Part shown: in pieces, positions 1 through 5,400 of the stretch
Layout: each line of letters begins with the position of its first letter
How positions within the stretch are numbered: position 1 is the first letter of the stretch
Assembly (NCBI GenBank): GCA_038209555.1
Contig: JBBQXP010000134.1
Coordinates: 1 to 5,787, forward strand
Length of the DNA stretch: 5,787 nucleotides
Source: DASQGA01 sp038209555
Lineage (GTDB): Bacteria > Actinomycetota > Thermoleophilia > Gaiellales > Gaiellaceae
Reading direction: 5' to 3'
Program-made: the position numbers and the translations under genes
The notes under the pieces: model-generated
The model's input: only the letters and a program-made list of their open reading frames with translations
What the model was told of the DNA's origin: nothing
Database searches by the model: none

Positions 1-708
1 CGCCAGCTCTCGGACCGGACCCGGGTGGTCGCCTACCCGTGGGCCTCGAACGCGGTCGGGACGGTGACGGACGTGCGGCGCATCGCAGACCTTGCCCACA
101 AAGCGGGCGCTCTCGCGTGGATCGACGCAGTGCACTACGCACCGCACGGCCCCATCGACGTCGGCGCCGTGGGCGCTGACGTCCTCATCTGCTCGCCGTA
201 CAAGTTCTTTGGCCCGCACCTGGGGCTCTTCTTCGGCCGGGCGGCCGTTCTGGAGCGGCTCCGTCCGTACAAGGTTCGACCCGCGCCCAACCAACCGATC
301 GCACACCGCTTCGAGACCGGCACGCTGTCGCACGAGGCGCTGGCAGGGTTCGCGGCAGCCGTCGATTACATCGAGTCGGTCGGCTGGGACGCGATCGCGG
401 CCCACGAACGAGAGCTCGGAGAGCGCTTCCTCGCCGGCCTGCCGGACGGAGTGCGACTGCACGGAATTCCGACCATGGACGGCCGGACGCCGACCTTCGC
501 GATCACGCTCGAGTCGCACGCTCCGGACGCCGTCGCCGCGCACCTCGCCGAGCGGGACATCGCAGTCTGGTCGGGGAACTACTACGCCCTCGAGATCATG
601 GACCGGCTCGGGCTTCCGGACGGCGCTGTGCGGATCGGCTTCGTCCATTACAACACCGTCGAGGAGGTCGACCGGCTGCTCGGAGAGCTCGGGCGGCTCG
701 CCGGATGA
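1..708 (+). CDS. Cysteine desulfurase-like protein (class V aminotransferase, VC1184-type), 5'-truncated by window edge
   Basis: The reading frame is open from base 1 to the TGA at 706-708, giving the last 235 residues; the start lies upstream of the window. It is a fold-type I PLP enzyme of the class V aminotransferase / cysteine desulfurase superfamily. The segment WIDAVHYAPHGPIDV carries the Asp that contacts the PLP pyridine nitrogen. SPYKFFGPHLG carries the likely Schiff-base lysine, encoded at 202-204. RFETGTLSHEALAG is the conserved phosphate/active-site loop after the lysine. The combination of PWASNAVGTVTD, CSPYKFFGPH and WSGNYYALE matches the 'cysteine desulfurase-like, VC1184' subgroup rather than IscS or SufS. 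I see no IscS-type catalytic Cys loop, so sulfur transfer is unproven and the substrate unknown. A typical member has about 400 residues, so about 40% is missing. The stop overlaps the next gene's start (ATGA at 705-708), implying one transcript and coupled translation. Confidence 0.93.
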   Translation, partial: RQLSDRTRVVAYPWASNAVGTVTDVRRIADLAHKAGALAWIDAVHYAPHGPIDVGAVGADVLICSPYKFFGPHLGLFFGRAAVLERLRPYKVRPAPNQPIAHRFETGTLSHEALAGFAAAVDYIESVGWDAIAAHERELGERFLAGLPDGVRLHGIPTMDGRTPTFAITLESHAPDAVAAHLAERDIAVWSGNYYALEIMDRLGLPDGAVRIGFVHYNTVEEVDRLLGELGRLAG

Positions 709-1001
709 GCGTCCATCTCTGGTGGGCGCAGAACGACGGCATGTCGGGCCATGTCTGGCTCGGCCCACGTGAGCTCGATCTGCTGCGCCAGGAGATGCTG
801 CTCCAGGGGATGGCCGAATCGTTTCCGGTCGAGAAGCTCGCGCCCGAGGACGAGTCGAGGATCACGCCCCAGGAGATCGAGGGCGCTCTGGCGGTCGCGG
901 AGGAGAACCCCACGGCCCTCCCGGATCCGAAGCTGTGGCGCGACTGGCTCGCATTTCTGGACGGCGCCCGCCACAAGGGCGGCCTGGTGTTACGGGCGTA
1001 G
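705..1001 (+). CDS. Hypothetical 98-residue protein, translationally coupled to the PLP enzyme
   Basis: I do not recognise a named family. The ATG at 705 overlaps the preceding TGA by four bases, a classic coupling arrangement, and the frame runs to TAG at 999-1001. The protein is acidic and soluble-looking, with no signal peptide or membrane segment. The N-terminus is aromatic (HLWWAQNDG, then GHVWLGPRELDLL). A helical middle is followed by ITPQEIEGAL and a conserved-looking end, LWRDWLAFLDGA, then GGLVLRA. The ordered aromatic positions and the normal G/C third-position bias argue for a real protein rather than a chance frame. No catalytic motif is visible. Position suggests a link with the upstream PLP enzyme, but that is only contextual. 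A frame at 751-1194 overlaps it; only the 3' end of that frame looks genuine and it is listed separately. Confidence 0.75.
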   Translation: MSVHLWWAQNDGMSGHVWLGPRELDLLRQEMLLQGMAESFPVEKLAPEDESRITPQEIEGALAVAEENPTALPDPKLWRDWLAFLDGARHKGGLVLRA

Positions 1002-1011
1002 AGTGACGACG

Positions 1012-1194
1012 ATGGGACGCAGTCTCCTGCAGCGGCTCCAGAATCCTCGCAACAGAGAGTGCGGATGCGTGCCCGAATGCTGGTGCAAGCGCAGTGCGTG
1101 GGGCCGGGTCCTCCGCTGGTACCTCCCGCTCCGCCACCGCTCCGTGTCGCCGGACTGGAAGCGAGCTCACGAGCGGCGCTCGCAAGATCTCTAG
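1012..1194 (+). CDS. Small basic CxCx3CxC protein (about 60 residues), putative metal-binding
   Basis: The ATG at 1012 opens a 60-codon frame ending in TAG at 1192-1194. A GTG at 1003-1005, one base after the upstream stop, would add three residues and fit coupled translation; I cannot decide between the starts. Four cysteines form a compact C17-x-C19-x3-C23-x-C25 cluster (REC, GC, VPEC, WC). A very basic, Trp/Tyr-rich stretch follows (WGRVLRWYLPLRH) and then a charged tail with DWKRAHERR. The clustered cysteines suggest Zn or Fe-S binding, or a disulfide-stabilised mini-protein, but no family is assigned with certainty. The order CxCx3CxC then GRxxRWYLP resembles short uncharacterised actinobacterial proteins as I recall them. 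The gene is third in the + strand chain and converges on the SIS gene 13 bp downstream. No good Shine-Dalgarno sequence is visible. The frame stays open far upstream (to at least 751), but that part is Arg/Ser-rich shadow of the 98-residue gene. Confidence 0.6.
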   Translation: MGRSLLQRLQNPRNRECGCVPECWCKRSAWGRVLRWYLPLRHRSVSPDWKRAHERRSQDL

Positions 1195-1207
1195 CCCGTC
1201 GAGCGAC

Positions 1208-2113
1208 TTACTCGTAGGAATCGCGGGCGCGCTTCCACCGGTCCTCGTCCCACCTGATCCGGTCCGGGTTGACGCCCCGGCGCTCGGCGAGGTCGAGAAC
1301 GAGAAGGTGGAACGGCAGGATCCCGAGGATGGGCCGCTCGGCGGCGCCATCCGCCTGCGACAGGAGCTCGGCGGCCGCGCCGATCTCGCGGAGTGCCTTG
1401 ACGGCGTCCCGCGACCGCTCGCCGGCCCGTCCCTCGCCGTCCAGGACGAGCGCGCGGACCGTCTCGTCCACCGCGGCCAGGTGGCCGTGGAGAAGCTGCT
1501 CCGTGTGGTAGGCCTCGGCGGCGACGAAGGTACCTTCGCGGAGCTTCAGCGCAGCTTCCTGCGCCGTCGGCCAGTCTCGCCCCGCCCCCACGATGAGCCA
1601 ACGGTCGTGGTCCGAGGGCCCGAGCCTCGGCCCCTCGAGCCCGGCTTCGACGGCAGCCGGGAGCCCGGCGATGTCATGACCTGCCATCGCGGCCATGGCT
1701 GCGATGGCGGCCGTGTAGCTCTTCGTGTGGCAGTACGACTCCTCGATCTCCGGTGCCACCTGGACGACGTCGTTCACGAGCTTGGCGAGCGGGCTCTCGG
1801 CGGTGCCGGTGACGAGCCAGGACGACCCGTCGAACGCACGCACGGCCTCGGTCGTCAGCGGGGTCGTTCCCTCGTGGCTCACGGCCACCAGGACGTCGGC
1901 GCGTCCGGGCCGCAGGACGAGCTCGAGCGCCTGAACTGCCTCCCCTCCGGCCAGCCCGGCTCCAACCTGGGCAGCGTGGAACGACGTCCCGCAGCCTGTG
2001 AAGAGGATGTTGCCCTTCGGAAAGCGCCGCTCCCCAACCCGTTCCGGAACGCCCCGGAGCCATTCTGGCTGGGCGAAGATCGCCTCGCGGGTCTGCTCTC
2101 CGGGCTTCGGCAC
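1208..2113 (-). CDS. SIS-domain sugar-phosphate isomerase/deaminase (GlmS isomerase-half homologue)
   Basis: This cytosolic protein of 301 residues holds two SIS (sugar isomerase) domains and no glutamine amidotransferase domain. The first SIS domain (about residues 35-145) has NILFTGCGTSFHAA, then VAVSHEGTTPLTTEA in place of the GlmS SQSGET loop, then HTKSYTAA. The second (about 168-275) has LIVGAGRDWPTAQEAALKL and AEAYHTEQLLHGHLA. By alignment to E. coli GlmS from memory, K190, E193 and H209 sit where K485, E488 and H504 act in isomerisation. The C-terminal PRNLAKSVTVE tail of GlmS, with K603, is replaced by a divergent end starting NPDRIRWDEDRWK, so this is unlikely to be a glucosamine synthase. 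An amino-sugar or fructosamine-phosphate deaminase or related isomerase is more likely; the substrate is unknown. The start is GTG at 2111-2113; an in-frame TAG at 2126-2128 blocks extension, and the N-terminal helix (TREAIFAQPEWLR) supports it. Stop is TAA at 1208-1210. Confidence 0.88.
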   Translation of the reverse strand: MPKPGEQTREAIFAQPEWLRGVPERVGERRFPKGNILFTGCGTSFHAAQVGAGLAGGEAVQALELVLRPGRADVLVAVSHEGTTPLTTEAVRAFDGSSWLVTGTAESPLAKLVNDVVQVAPEIEESYCHTKSYTAAIAAMAAMAGHDIAGLPAAVEAGLEGPRLGPSDHDRWLIVGAGRDWPTAQEAALKLREGTFVAAEAYHTEQLLHGHLAAVDETVRALVLDGEGRAGERSRDAVKALREIGAAAELLSQADGAAERPILGILPFHLLVLDLAERRGVNPDRIRWDEDRWKRARDSYE

Positions 2114-2122
2114 GACGGGACG

Positions 2123-2131
2123 AAGCTACCA
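2123..2131 (-). promoter_or_regulatory. Candidate extended -10 element for the SIS gene
   Basis: Read on the minus strand, these bases are TGGTAGCTT, matching the extended -10 pattern TGnTAnnnT. Nine bases separate it from the GTG start at 2113, so a transcript beginning at the usual distance would have a leader of only a few bases or none. That fits the leaderless genes common in actinobacteria and the lack of a Shine-Dalgarno sequence. No -35 hexamer with standard spacing was found. A TAnnnT hexamer also occurs on the plus strand at 2127-2132 (TACCAT). These are short motifs, so chance is a real possibility. Confidence 0.3.
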
Positions 2132-2556
2132 TGGCCGCCGTGCAAGCCTTCGCCCACACCTTCTCTCAGGATGTCGCGTTCCGCGACCTCGACGGGCTCG
2201 GGCACGTGAACAACGCCGTCTACCTGAGCTACGTCGAGTCCGCCCGGCTTGCGTACCTGCAGGAGGTCCTCGGGCCGCTCGAGCTCGAGGAGCTCGGCAT
2301 CGTCGCGGACGTGAAGATCTCGTTCCGCTCCCCGGCGGCCCTCGGGGAGACGCTCGAAGTGAGTCATCGCGTGAGCCGCGTCGGGGAGACGAGCCTCGTC
2401 TTCGACTTCGAGATACGGGGCGGCGACGGACGACTCGTCGCCGAGGGGTCGACCGTGCACGTAGCCTTCGACTACGGCGTGCAGCGCCCGGTGCCCGTCC
2501 CCGAGGAGTGGCGCCGCCGAATCGAGTCCTACGAGGCAAGGAGTCTGGTCAGCTGA
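2131..2556 (+). CDS. Acyl-CoA thioesterase, hot-dog fold (4HBT/YbgC-FcbC type)
   Basis: The 141-residue protein has the usual length of single-domain 4HBT thioesterases, which hydrolyse acyl- or aroyl-CoA esters in the cytosol as tetramers. The signature is near the N-terminus: VAFRDLDGLGHVNNAVYLSY (residues 15-34), with D21 as the likely catalytic acid and H25/N27 in the active-site loop, followed by VESARLAYL on the long hot-dog helix. VKISFRSPAALGETLEVSHRV and STVHVAFDY are typical central and closing strands. The acyl substrate cannot be told from sequence. Start: ATG at 2131 is used; GTG at 2140 would give 138 residues and also fits the family, and would suit a leaderless transcript driven from TACCAT at 2127-2132. 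No Shine-Dalgarno is evident for either. The stop overlaps the next ATG by one base (TGATG at 2554-2558), so it is probably co-translated with the M16 protease. Confidence 0.9.
   Translation: MAAVQAFAHTFSQDVAFRDLDGLGHVNNAVYLSYVESARLAYLQEVLGPLELEELGIVADVKISFRSPAALGETLEVSHRVSRVGETSLVFDFEIRGGDGRLVAEGSTVHVAFDYGVQRPVPVPEEWRRRIESYEARSLVS
2538..2543 (+). promoter_or_regulatory. Ribosome binding site for the M16 protease gene
   Basis: AAGGAG, a near-perfect Shine-Dalgarno core, lies inside the end of the thioesterase gene with 12 bases before the ATG at 2556. The spacing is somewhat long, but the strong match together with the TGATG overlap supports the ATG at 2556. The same frame is open upstream to 1998, but that part is an Arg-rich shadow of the SIS and thioesterase genes and has no family similarity. 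Confidence 0.6.
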
Positions 2557-3833
2557 TGCCCACCGTCTTCGAGAAGACAGTCCTCCCGAACGGCCTCCGC
2601 GCCGTCACCGCGCCGATGCCACAGGCGAAGTCGGTTGCGTGCTTCGTGATGCTCGCTGCGGGCTCGCGCTACGAGACGCGCGAGACGAACGGCATCGCGC
2701 ACTTCGCAGAGCACATGTTCTTCAAGGGCACCGAGCGGCGGCCGACCGCCAGGGACATCGCCGGCGAAATCGACTCGATCGGCGGCGAGTTCAACGCCTT
2801 CACCGGCAAGGAGTACACCGGCTACTACGTGAAGTGCGCGGCTGAGCATCGCGATACGGCCCTCGACGTGCTCGTGGACATGCTGCGGAACTCCAAGTTC
2901 GAAGCGGAGGAGATCGAGCGCGAGAAGGGCGTCATCGTGGAGGAGATGAACATGTACTACGACACGCCGCGGGACTACCTCGAGGGCGTGTACGACGAGC
3001 TCCTCTACGACGACACGCCGCTCGGCTGGGACATCATCGGCAAGAAGGAGACCGTGCGGTCAGCAGAGCGCGAGACCTTCCTCGAGTACCTCGACCGTTG
3101 GTACCGAGCGCCGCGCATGGTCGCGGGCATCGCGGGCGCGGTGGGCGACGACATCGTCCCCAGGCTCGAGGAGCTGCTCGGCGACGTCCCGAACGGCGCG
3201 AAGGGCTCCCCCCCGCCGGTCGAGTGGAAGCAGGACCGAGCCCAGGTCAAGGTGCACACGAAGCAGTCCGACCAGGCGCACATCCGGGTCGGGGTCCACA
3301 GCTACCCGATCGACCATCCGGACCGATACGCCCTCGGCCTGCTTGCGACCGTGCTGGGAGGCGGCATGTCGTCACGGCTCTTCACCGAGGTGCGGGAGCG
3401 CCGCGGCCTCGCCTACTACGTCTACGGCTACAACATGGGCTACACCGACACCGGCACGCTCTATGCGCAGGGCGGCGTCGATATCAAGCGGATCGACGAG
3501 GCGGTGAAGACGATCGTGGCCGAGTTCGGCCGGATCGCCGCCGAGCCCGTGGATGCGGGCGAGCTCGAGAAAGCGCGGAACTTCGCCAAGGGGCGACTCG
3601 TCCTCTCGCTCGAGGACCCGAAGGGAACGATCATGTTCGGGCTCCGGAGCGAAGTCCTCGAGGGCACGCTGCGCGAGCCTGACGACGTGCTCGCCGGCTA
3701 CGACGCCGTCACAATCGAAGACATCCAGCGGGTCGCACAGGACATCGTCCGTGAGAACCGCTTGAACCTGGCGGTGATCGGCCCGTTCGACGACCCGGGC
3801 CGCTTCGAGAACCAGCTCGCCCTGTCCGCCTGA
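2556..3833 (+). CDS. M16 family zinc metallopeptidase (mitochondrial-processing-peptidase-like)
   Basis: The 425-residue protein is a full-length bacterial M16B peptidase, a clamshell-shaped zinc endopeptidase acting on oligopeptides or processing substrates. It begins TVLPNGLRAVTAPMPQAKSV, the usual first strand of the family. The inverted zinc motif is H49-F-A-E52-H53 (GIAHFAEHMFFKGT), and the distal ligand is E129 in VIVEEMN, 76 residues after H53 as expected. IGGEFNAFTGKEYTGYYV is conserved. The C-terminal half keeps LGGGMSSRLFTEVRERRGLAYYVY, with R280 and Y287 as the substrate-binding pair. All catalytic residues are present, so this is an active-type subunit rather than the inactive partner seen in M16 heterodimers. 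No signal peptide is seen. It is translationally coupled to the thioesterase. Actinobacterial M16 genes are often beside pnp and dapB; that context is absent here. The stop is TGA at 3831-3833, right before the large inverted repeat. Confidence 0.95.
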   Translation: MPTVFEKTVLPNGLRAVTAPMPQAKSVACFVMLAAGSRYETRETNGIAHFAEHMFFKGTERRPTARDIAGEIDSIGGEFNAFTGKEYTGYYVKCAAEHRDTALDVLVDMLRNSKFEAEEIEREKGVIVEEMNMYYDTPRDYLEGVYDELLYDDTPLGWDIIGKKETVRSAERETFLEYLDRWYRAPRMVAGIAGAVGDDIVPRLEELLGDVPNGAKGSPPPVEWKQDRAQVKVHTKQSDQAHIRVGVHSYPIDHPDRYALGLLATVLGGGMSSRLFTEVRERRGLAYYVYGYNMGYTDTGTLYAQGGVDIKRIDEAVKTIVAEFGRIAAEPVDAGELEKARNFAKGRLVLSLEDPKGTIMFGLRSEVLEGTLREPDDVLAGYDAVTIEDIQRVAQDIVRENRLNLAVIGPFDDPGRFENQLALSA

Positions 3834-3837
3834 CCCC

Positions 3838-3849
3838 CCCTTTCGAGGG
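3838..3849 (+). terminator. Small TTCG-loop hairpin after the M16 gene
   Basis: CCCT-TTCG-AGGG forms a 4-bp stem with a UUCG-type stable tetraloop, four bases after the M16 stop codon. It directly abuts the large inverted repeat, sharing GG with the left arm's GGCTGG. No T-tract follows, so a stand-alone Rho-independent terminator is doubtful; it may cap or compete with the larger structure. Confidence 0.3.
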
Positions 3850-4017
3850 CTGGGAGGGATTGGCGGGACGCCGCTCGTCGTCGGGGTGCGATGGTCGTTT
3901 CGAGGCAAGGACGCAGGGAGTGCCGATAGCAGCGCTATCGGTGCGACTGAGGACGCCGCCTCGGGGCGAGCAGCGCGGCCCGACGGCCAGCGCTCGTTTC
4001 GCCAAGCCCTTCCAGCC
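3848..4017. repeat. Long imperfect inverted repeat (about 83-84 nt arms, 3-nt loop) between convergent genes
   Basis: The left arm (3848-3930) and the reverse complement of the right arm (3934-4017) align almost end to end with one gap. Both begin GGCTGG.AGGG.TTGGCG and both end CCGATAGC; CGTCGGG and CGAGGC are also shared in the middle. By hand roughly two-thirds of positions match. The centre is a perfect 8-bp stem, CCGATAGC (3923-3930) and GCTATCGG (3934-3941), around AGC. The segment nearest the centre on each arm (about 16 nt) pairs poorly, so a folded form would be a long stem with an internal bulge and a tight apical hairpin. It fills the whole gap between the M16 and propeller stop codons. 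Possible roles are a bidirectional transcription terminator, a structured 3' end, or a MITE/REP-like dispersed element. No protein on either strand here looks real, and no T-run typical of an intrinsic terminator follows either arm. Confidence 0.7.
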
Positions 4018-4028
4018 TTTAAGGCTGG
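4012..4028 (-). terminator. Perfect hairpin spanning the stop codon of the propeller gene
   Basis: CCAGCCTT-T-AAGGCTGG is an inverted repeat; a realistic fold is a 6-bp CCAGCC/GGCTGG stem with a 5-base loop. The TAA stop of the beta-propeller gene (4019-4021) lies in the loop. It overlaps the outer end of the right arm of the large repeat, so the same bases could pair locally or with 3848-3853. No T-tract follows on the minus strand. It may help transcription end or stabilise the 3' end of the transcript. Confidence 0.35.
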
Positions 4029-5359
4029 CGGGCGTACCAGACGTTGCCGGGGCCGTTGTAGCTCGGCCCCTCGCCCCAGAGGGCATGCGTCTTGCCGGCG
4101 CCGTCGATGTCGAGCTCGAAGTAGTCCCCGTACGGTTCCCCGAAGCCGTCCTTCGGTGTCGCGTACTTGTAGGGGAAGCCGGCCACGAACTGGGAGAGCT
4201 TTGCCTCGGCTGACCAGGTGGCCCCGCGATCGGTCGAAGTGCGGTAGTACACATTCCAGCGGGCGTTCGGGTCGTCGTTCCCCGTGTCGAATCCGTTGCG
4301 GTCGTCCATCCAGGCGATGCGCACATCGCCGTCCCCGGTGGCAGCCATGGCCGGGAACACGTTGTTCGACCCGGTCGGCGCGAGCGAGACGTCTTGCGCG
4401 GTGCTCCACGTCGCGCCACCGTTGGTCGAGCGCGCGAAGTACAAGCGCTGGACGCCGTACTTGATGCGGTTCGCGTTCCACGTCACGTAGACGCGGTCGC
4501 GCGCGTCGACGGCGAGCGCCATCTGGCCCGACCAGTAGCCATACCCTGGACAGCCGCAAGGTGGCGGTGCCTCCGAGACGTCCACGAGATGCGTCGTCCA
4601 GGTCGTGCCGCCGTCGGTCGACTTCGTCACGTAGAGGTTGACCGTCCCCTTCGCCTGACCCGGGTTGTTGACGCCGTTCCAGGCGAAGTAGGCGTTGCCC
4701 TTGGAGTCGACGGCTCCGCCGCTCGCATACGAGACGCCGAACTCGGAGTTCGTCGTCCCGACGAGATTGTGCGTCGACCAGGTCCGGCCGCCGTCGTGGG
4801 AGACCGAGGCGAAGATCTTCTGCTGCGTGTGGTAGACGAGGTACACGTGGCCCGCGCGTGCGGCGAGGATGTCCTTGTCGGTGCCGCGCTGAAGCGGCTC
4901 GGTGAGCATCGTCCTCCACGTCTGACCGAAGTCATCCGAGCGTGCGACGTACTCGCTCGACTTGTTGTCCTGCATGTACGCGGCGTACACCGTCCGGCCG
5001 TCGGCGGGGTCGACCACGATCTGCGGATCGTCCTGACGCGTCAGACCGGGGGAAAGGGCGTGCGGGTCCCCCCATGTCTGGCCGCCGTCGTTCGAGACTT
5101 GCAACACCGAGTGCGGGCTCGCGCAGGTGGGGCAGCTCGGATCCGGCTCGCCGGAGCTCCCGCCGCCGAAGCCGACGTAGTGGGACCAGAGAGCGTAGAC
5201 GTGACCGTACCGATCGGTTGCGATCGCCGGCTCCCAGTCGTCCCCGGCCTCGAACCCGATGCGCACCGGGAAGGTGAACGTCGGTGCCGAGGCAGCCGAG
5301 GCGCTCGCCCCGAGCACGAGCGCGCAAGCAAAGATGACCCCCAGAAGCCGCGACCTCAT
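4019..5359 (-). CDS. Secreted beta-propeller with six Asp-box (BNR) repeats, sialidase-fold
   Basis: The 446-residue product begins with a Sec-type signal peptide: basic MRSR, a hydrophobic core, and a likely cut after A25 (ASAASA-PTF). The mature chain carries six Asp boxes (S-x-D/N-x-G-x-T-W) at about residues 89, 141, 187, 247, 311 and 375, spaced 46-64 residues apart, the mark of a six-bladed propeller of the sialidase/BNR superfamily. Blade motifs such as WEPAIATDRYGHVYALW and DPQIVVDPADGRTVYAAY recur. Residues in the mature protein include a CPTC pair (76/79) and a CGC pair (268/270), possible disulfides or metal ligands. I do not see the FRIP motif of true sialidases or a clear Arg triad, so glycosidase activity is doubtful; a carbohydrate- or protein-binding role is equally possible. 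ATG at 5357-5359 is supported by the signal peptide. It lies 41 bp downstream of the M24 gene, with a small TGCCA/TGGCA hairpin (5365-5378) before the start and no clear Shine-Dalgarno. Confidence 0.88.
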   Translation of the reverse strand: MRSRLLGVIFACALVLGASASAASAPTFTFPVRIGFEAGDDWEPAIATDRYGHVYALWSHYVGFGGGSSGEPDPSCPTCASPHSVLQVSNDGGQTWGDPHALSPGLTRQDDPQIVVDPADGRTVYAAYMQDNKSSEYVARSDDFGQTWRTMLTEPLQRGTDKDILAARAGHVYLVYHTQQKIFASVSHDGGRTWSTHNLVGTTNSEFGVSYASGGAVDSKGNAYFAWNGVNNPGQAKGTVNLYVTKSTDGGTTWTTHLVDVSEAPPPCGCPGYGYWSGQMALAVDARDRVYVTWNANRIKYGVQRLYFARSTNGGATWSTAQDVSLAPTGSNNVFPAMAATGDGDVRIAWMDDRNGFDTGNDDPNARWNVYYRTSTDRGATWSAEAKLSQFVAGFPYKYATPKDGFGEPYGDYFELDIDGAGKTHALWGEGPSYNGPGNVWYARQP

Positions 5360-5400
5360 CCCGCTGCCAAGGATGGCACCTTCGCTGCCGAGTTACAAGC

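Noticed and set aside
1195..1207. Terminator between the convergent mini-protein and SIS genes
   Set aside because: The 13-bp gap has only a short GTCG/CGAC match with a two-base loop and no T-run, which cannot form a credible hairpin.
1094..2209. Long open frame on the + strand (371 codons)
   Set aside because: It lies antisense to the SIS gene, whose product has clear domain motifs. The translation is Arg/Gly/Pro-rich with no recognisable motif, as expected for a shadow frame in high-GC DNA.
1998..2555. Upstream extension of the M16 reading frame
   Set aside because: The frame is open but Arg/Pro-rich and overlaps the real SIS and thioesterase genes. M16 homology begins right at the ATG at 2556 with a Shine-Dalgarno sequence upstream.
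3860..4213. Possible small protein across the intergenic repeat on the + strand
   Set aside because: The frame crosses the inverted repeat and runs antisense into the propeller gene. Its sequence follows the palindrome rather than a protein-like pattern.
3372..4919. 515-codon open frame on the - strand
   Set aside because: It runs antisense through the M16 gene, across the inverted repeat and out of frame through the propeller gene. It is Arg-rich, low in complexity and has no coherent domain; the long opening is a high-GC artefact.
5360..5400. Promoter for the propeller gene in the 41-bp gap after the M24 gene
   Set aside because: No TAnnnT hexamer at a suitable distance or -35 match was found on the minus strand. 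The small TGCCA/TGGCA hairpin is too weak to call on its own, so read-through from the M24 gene is assumed.
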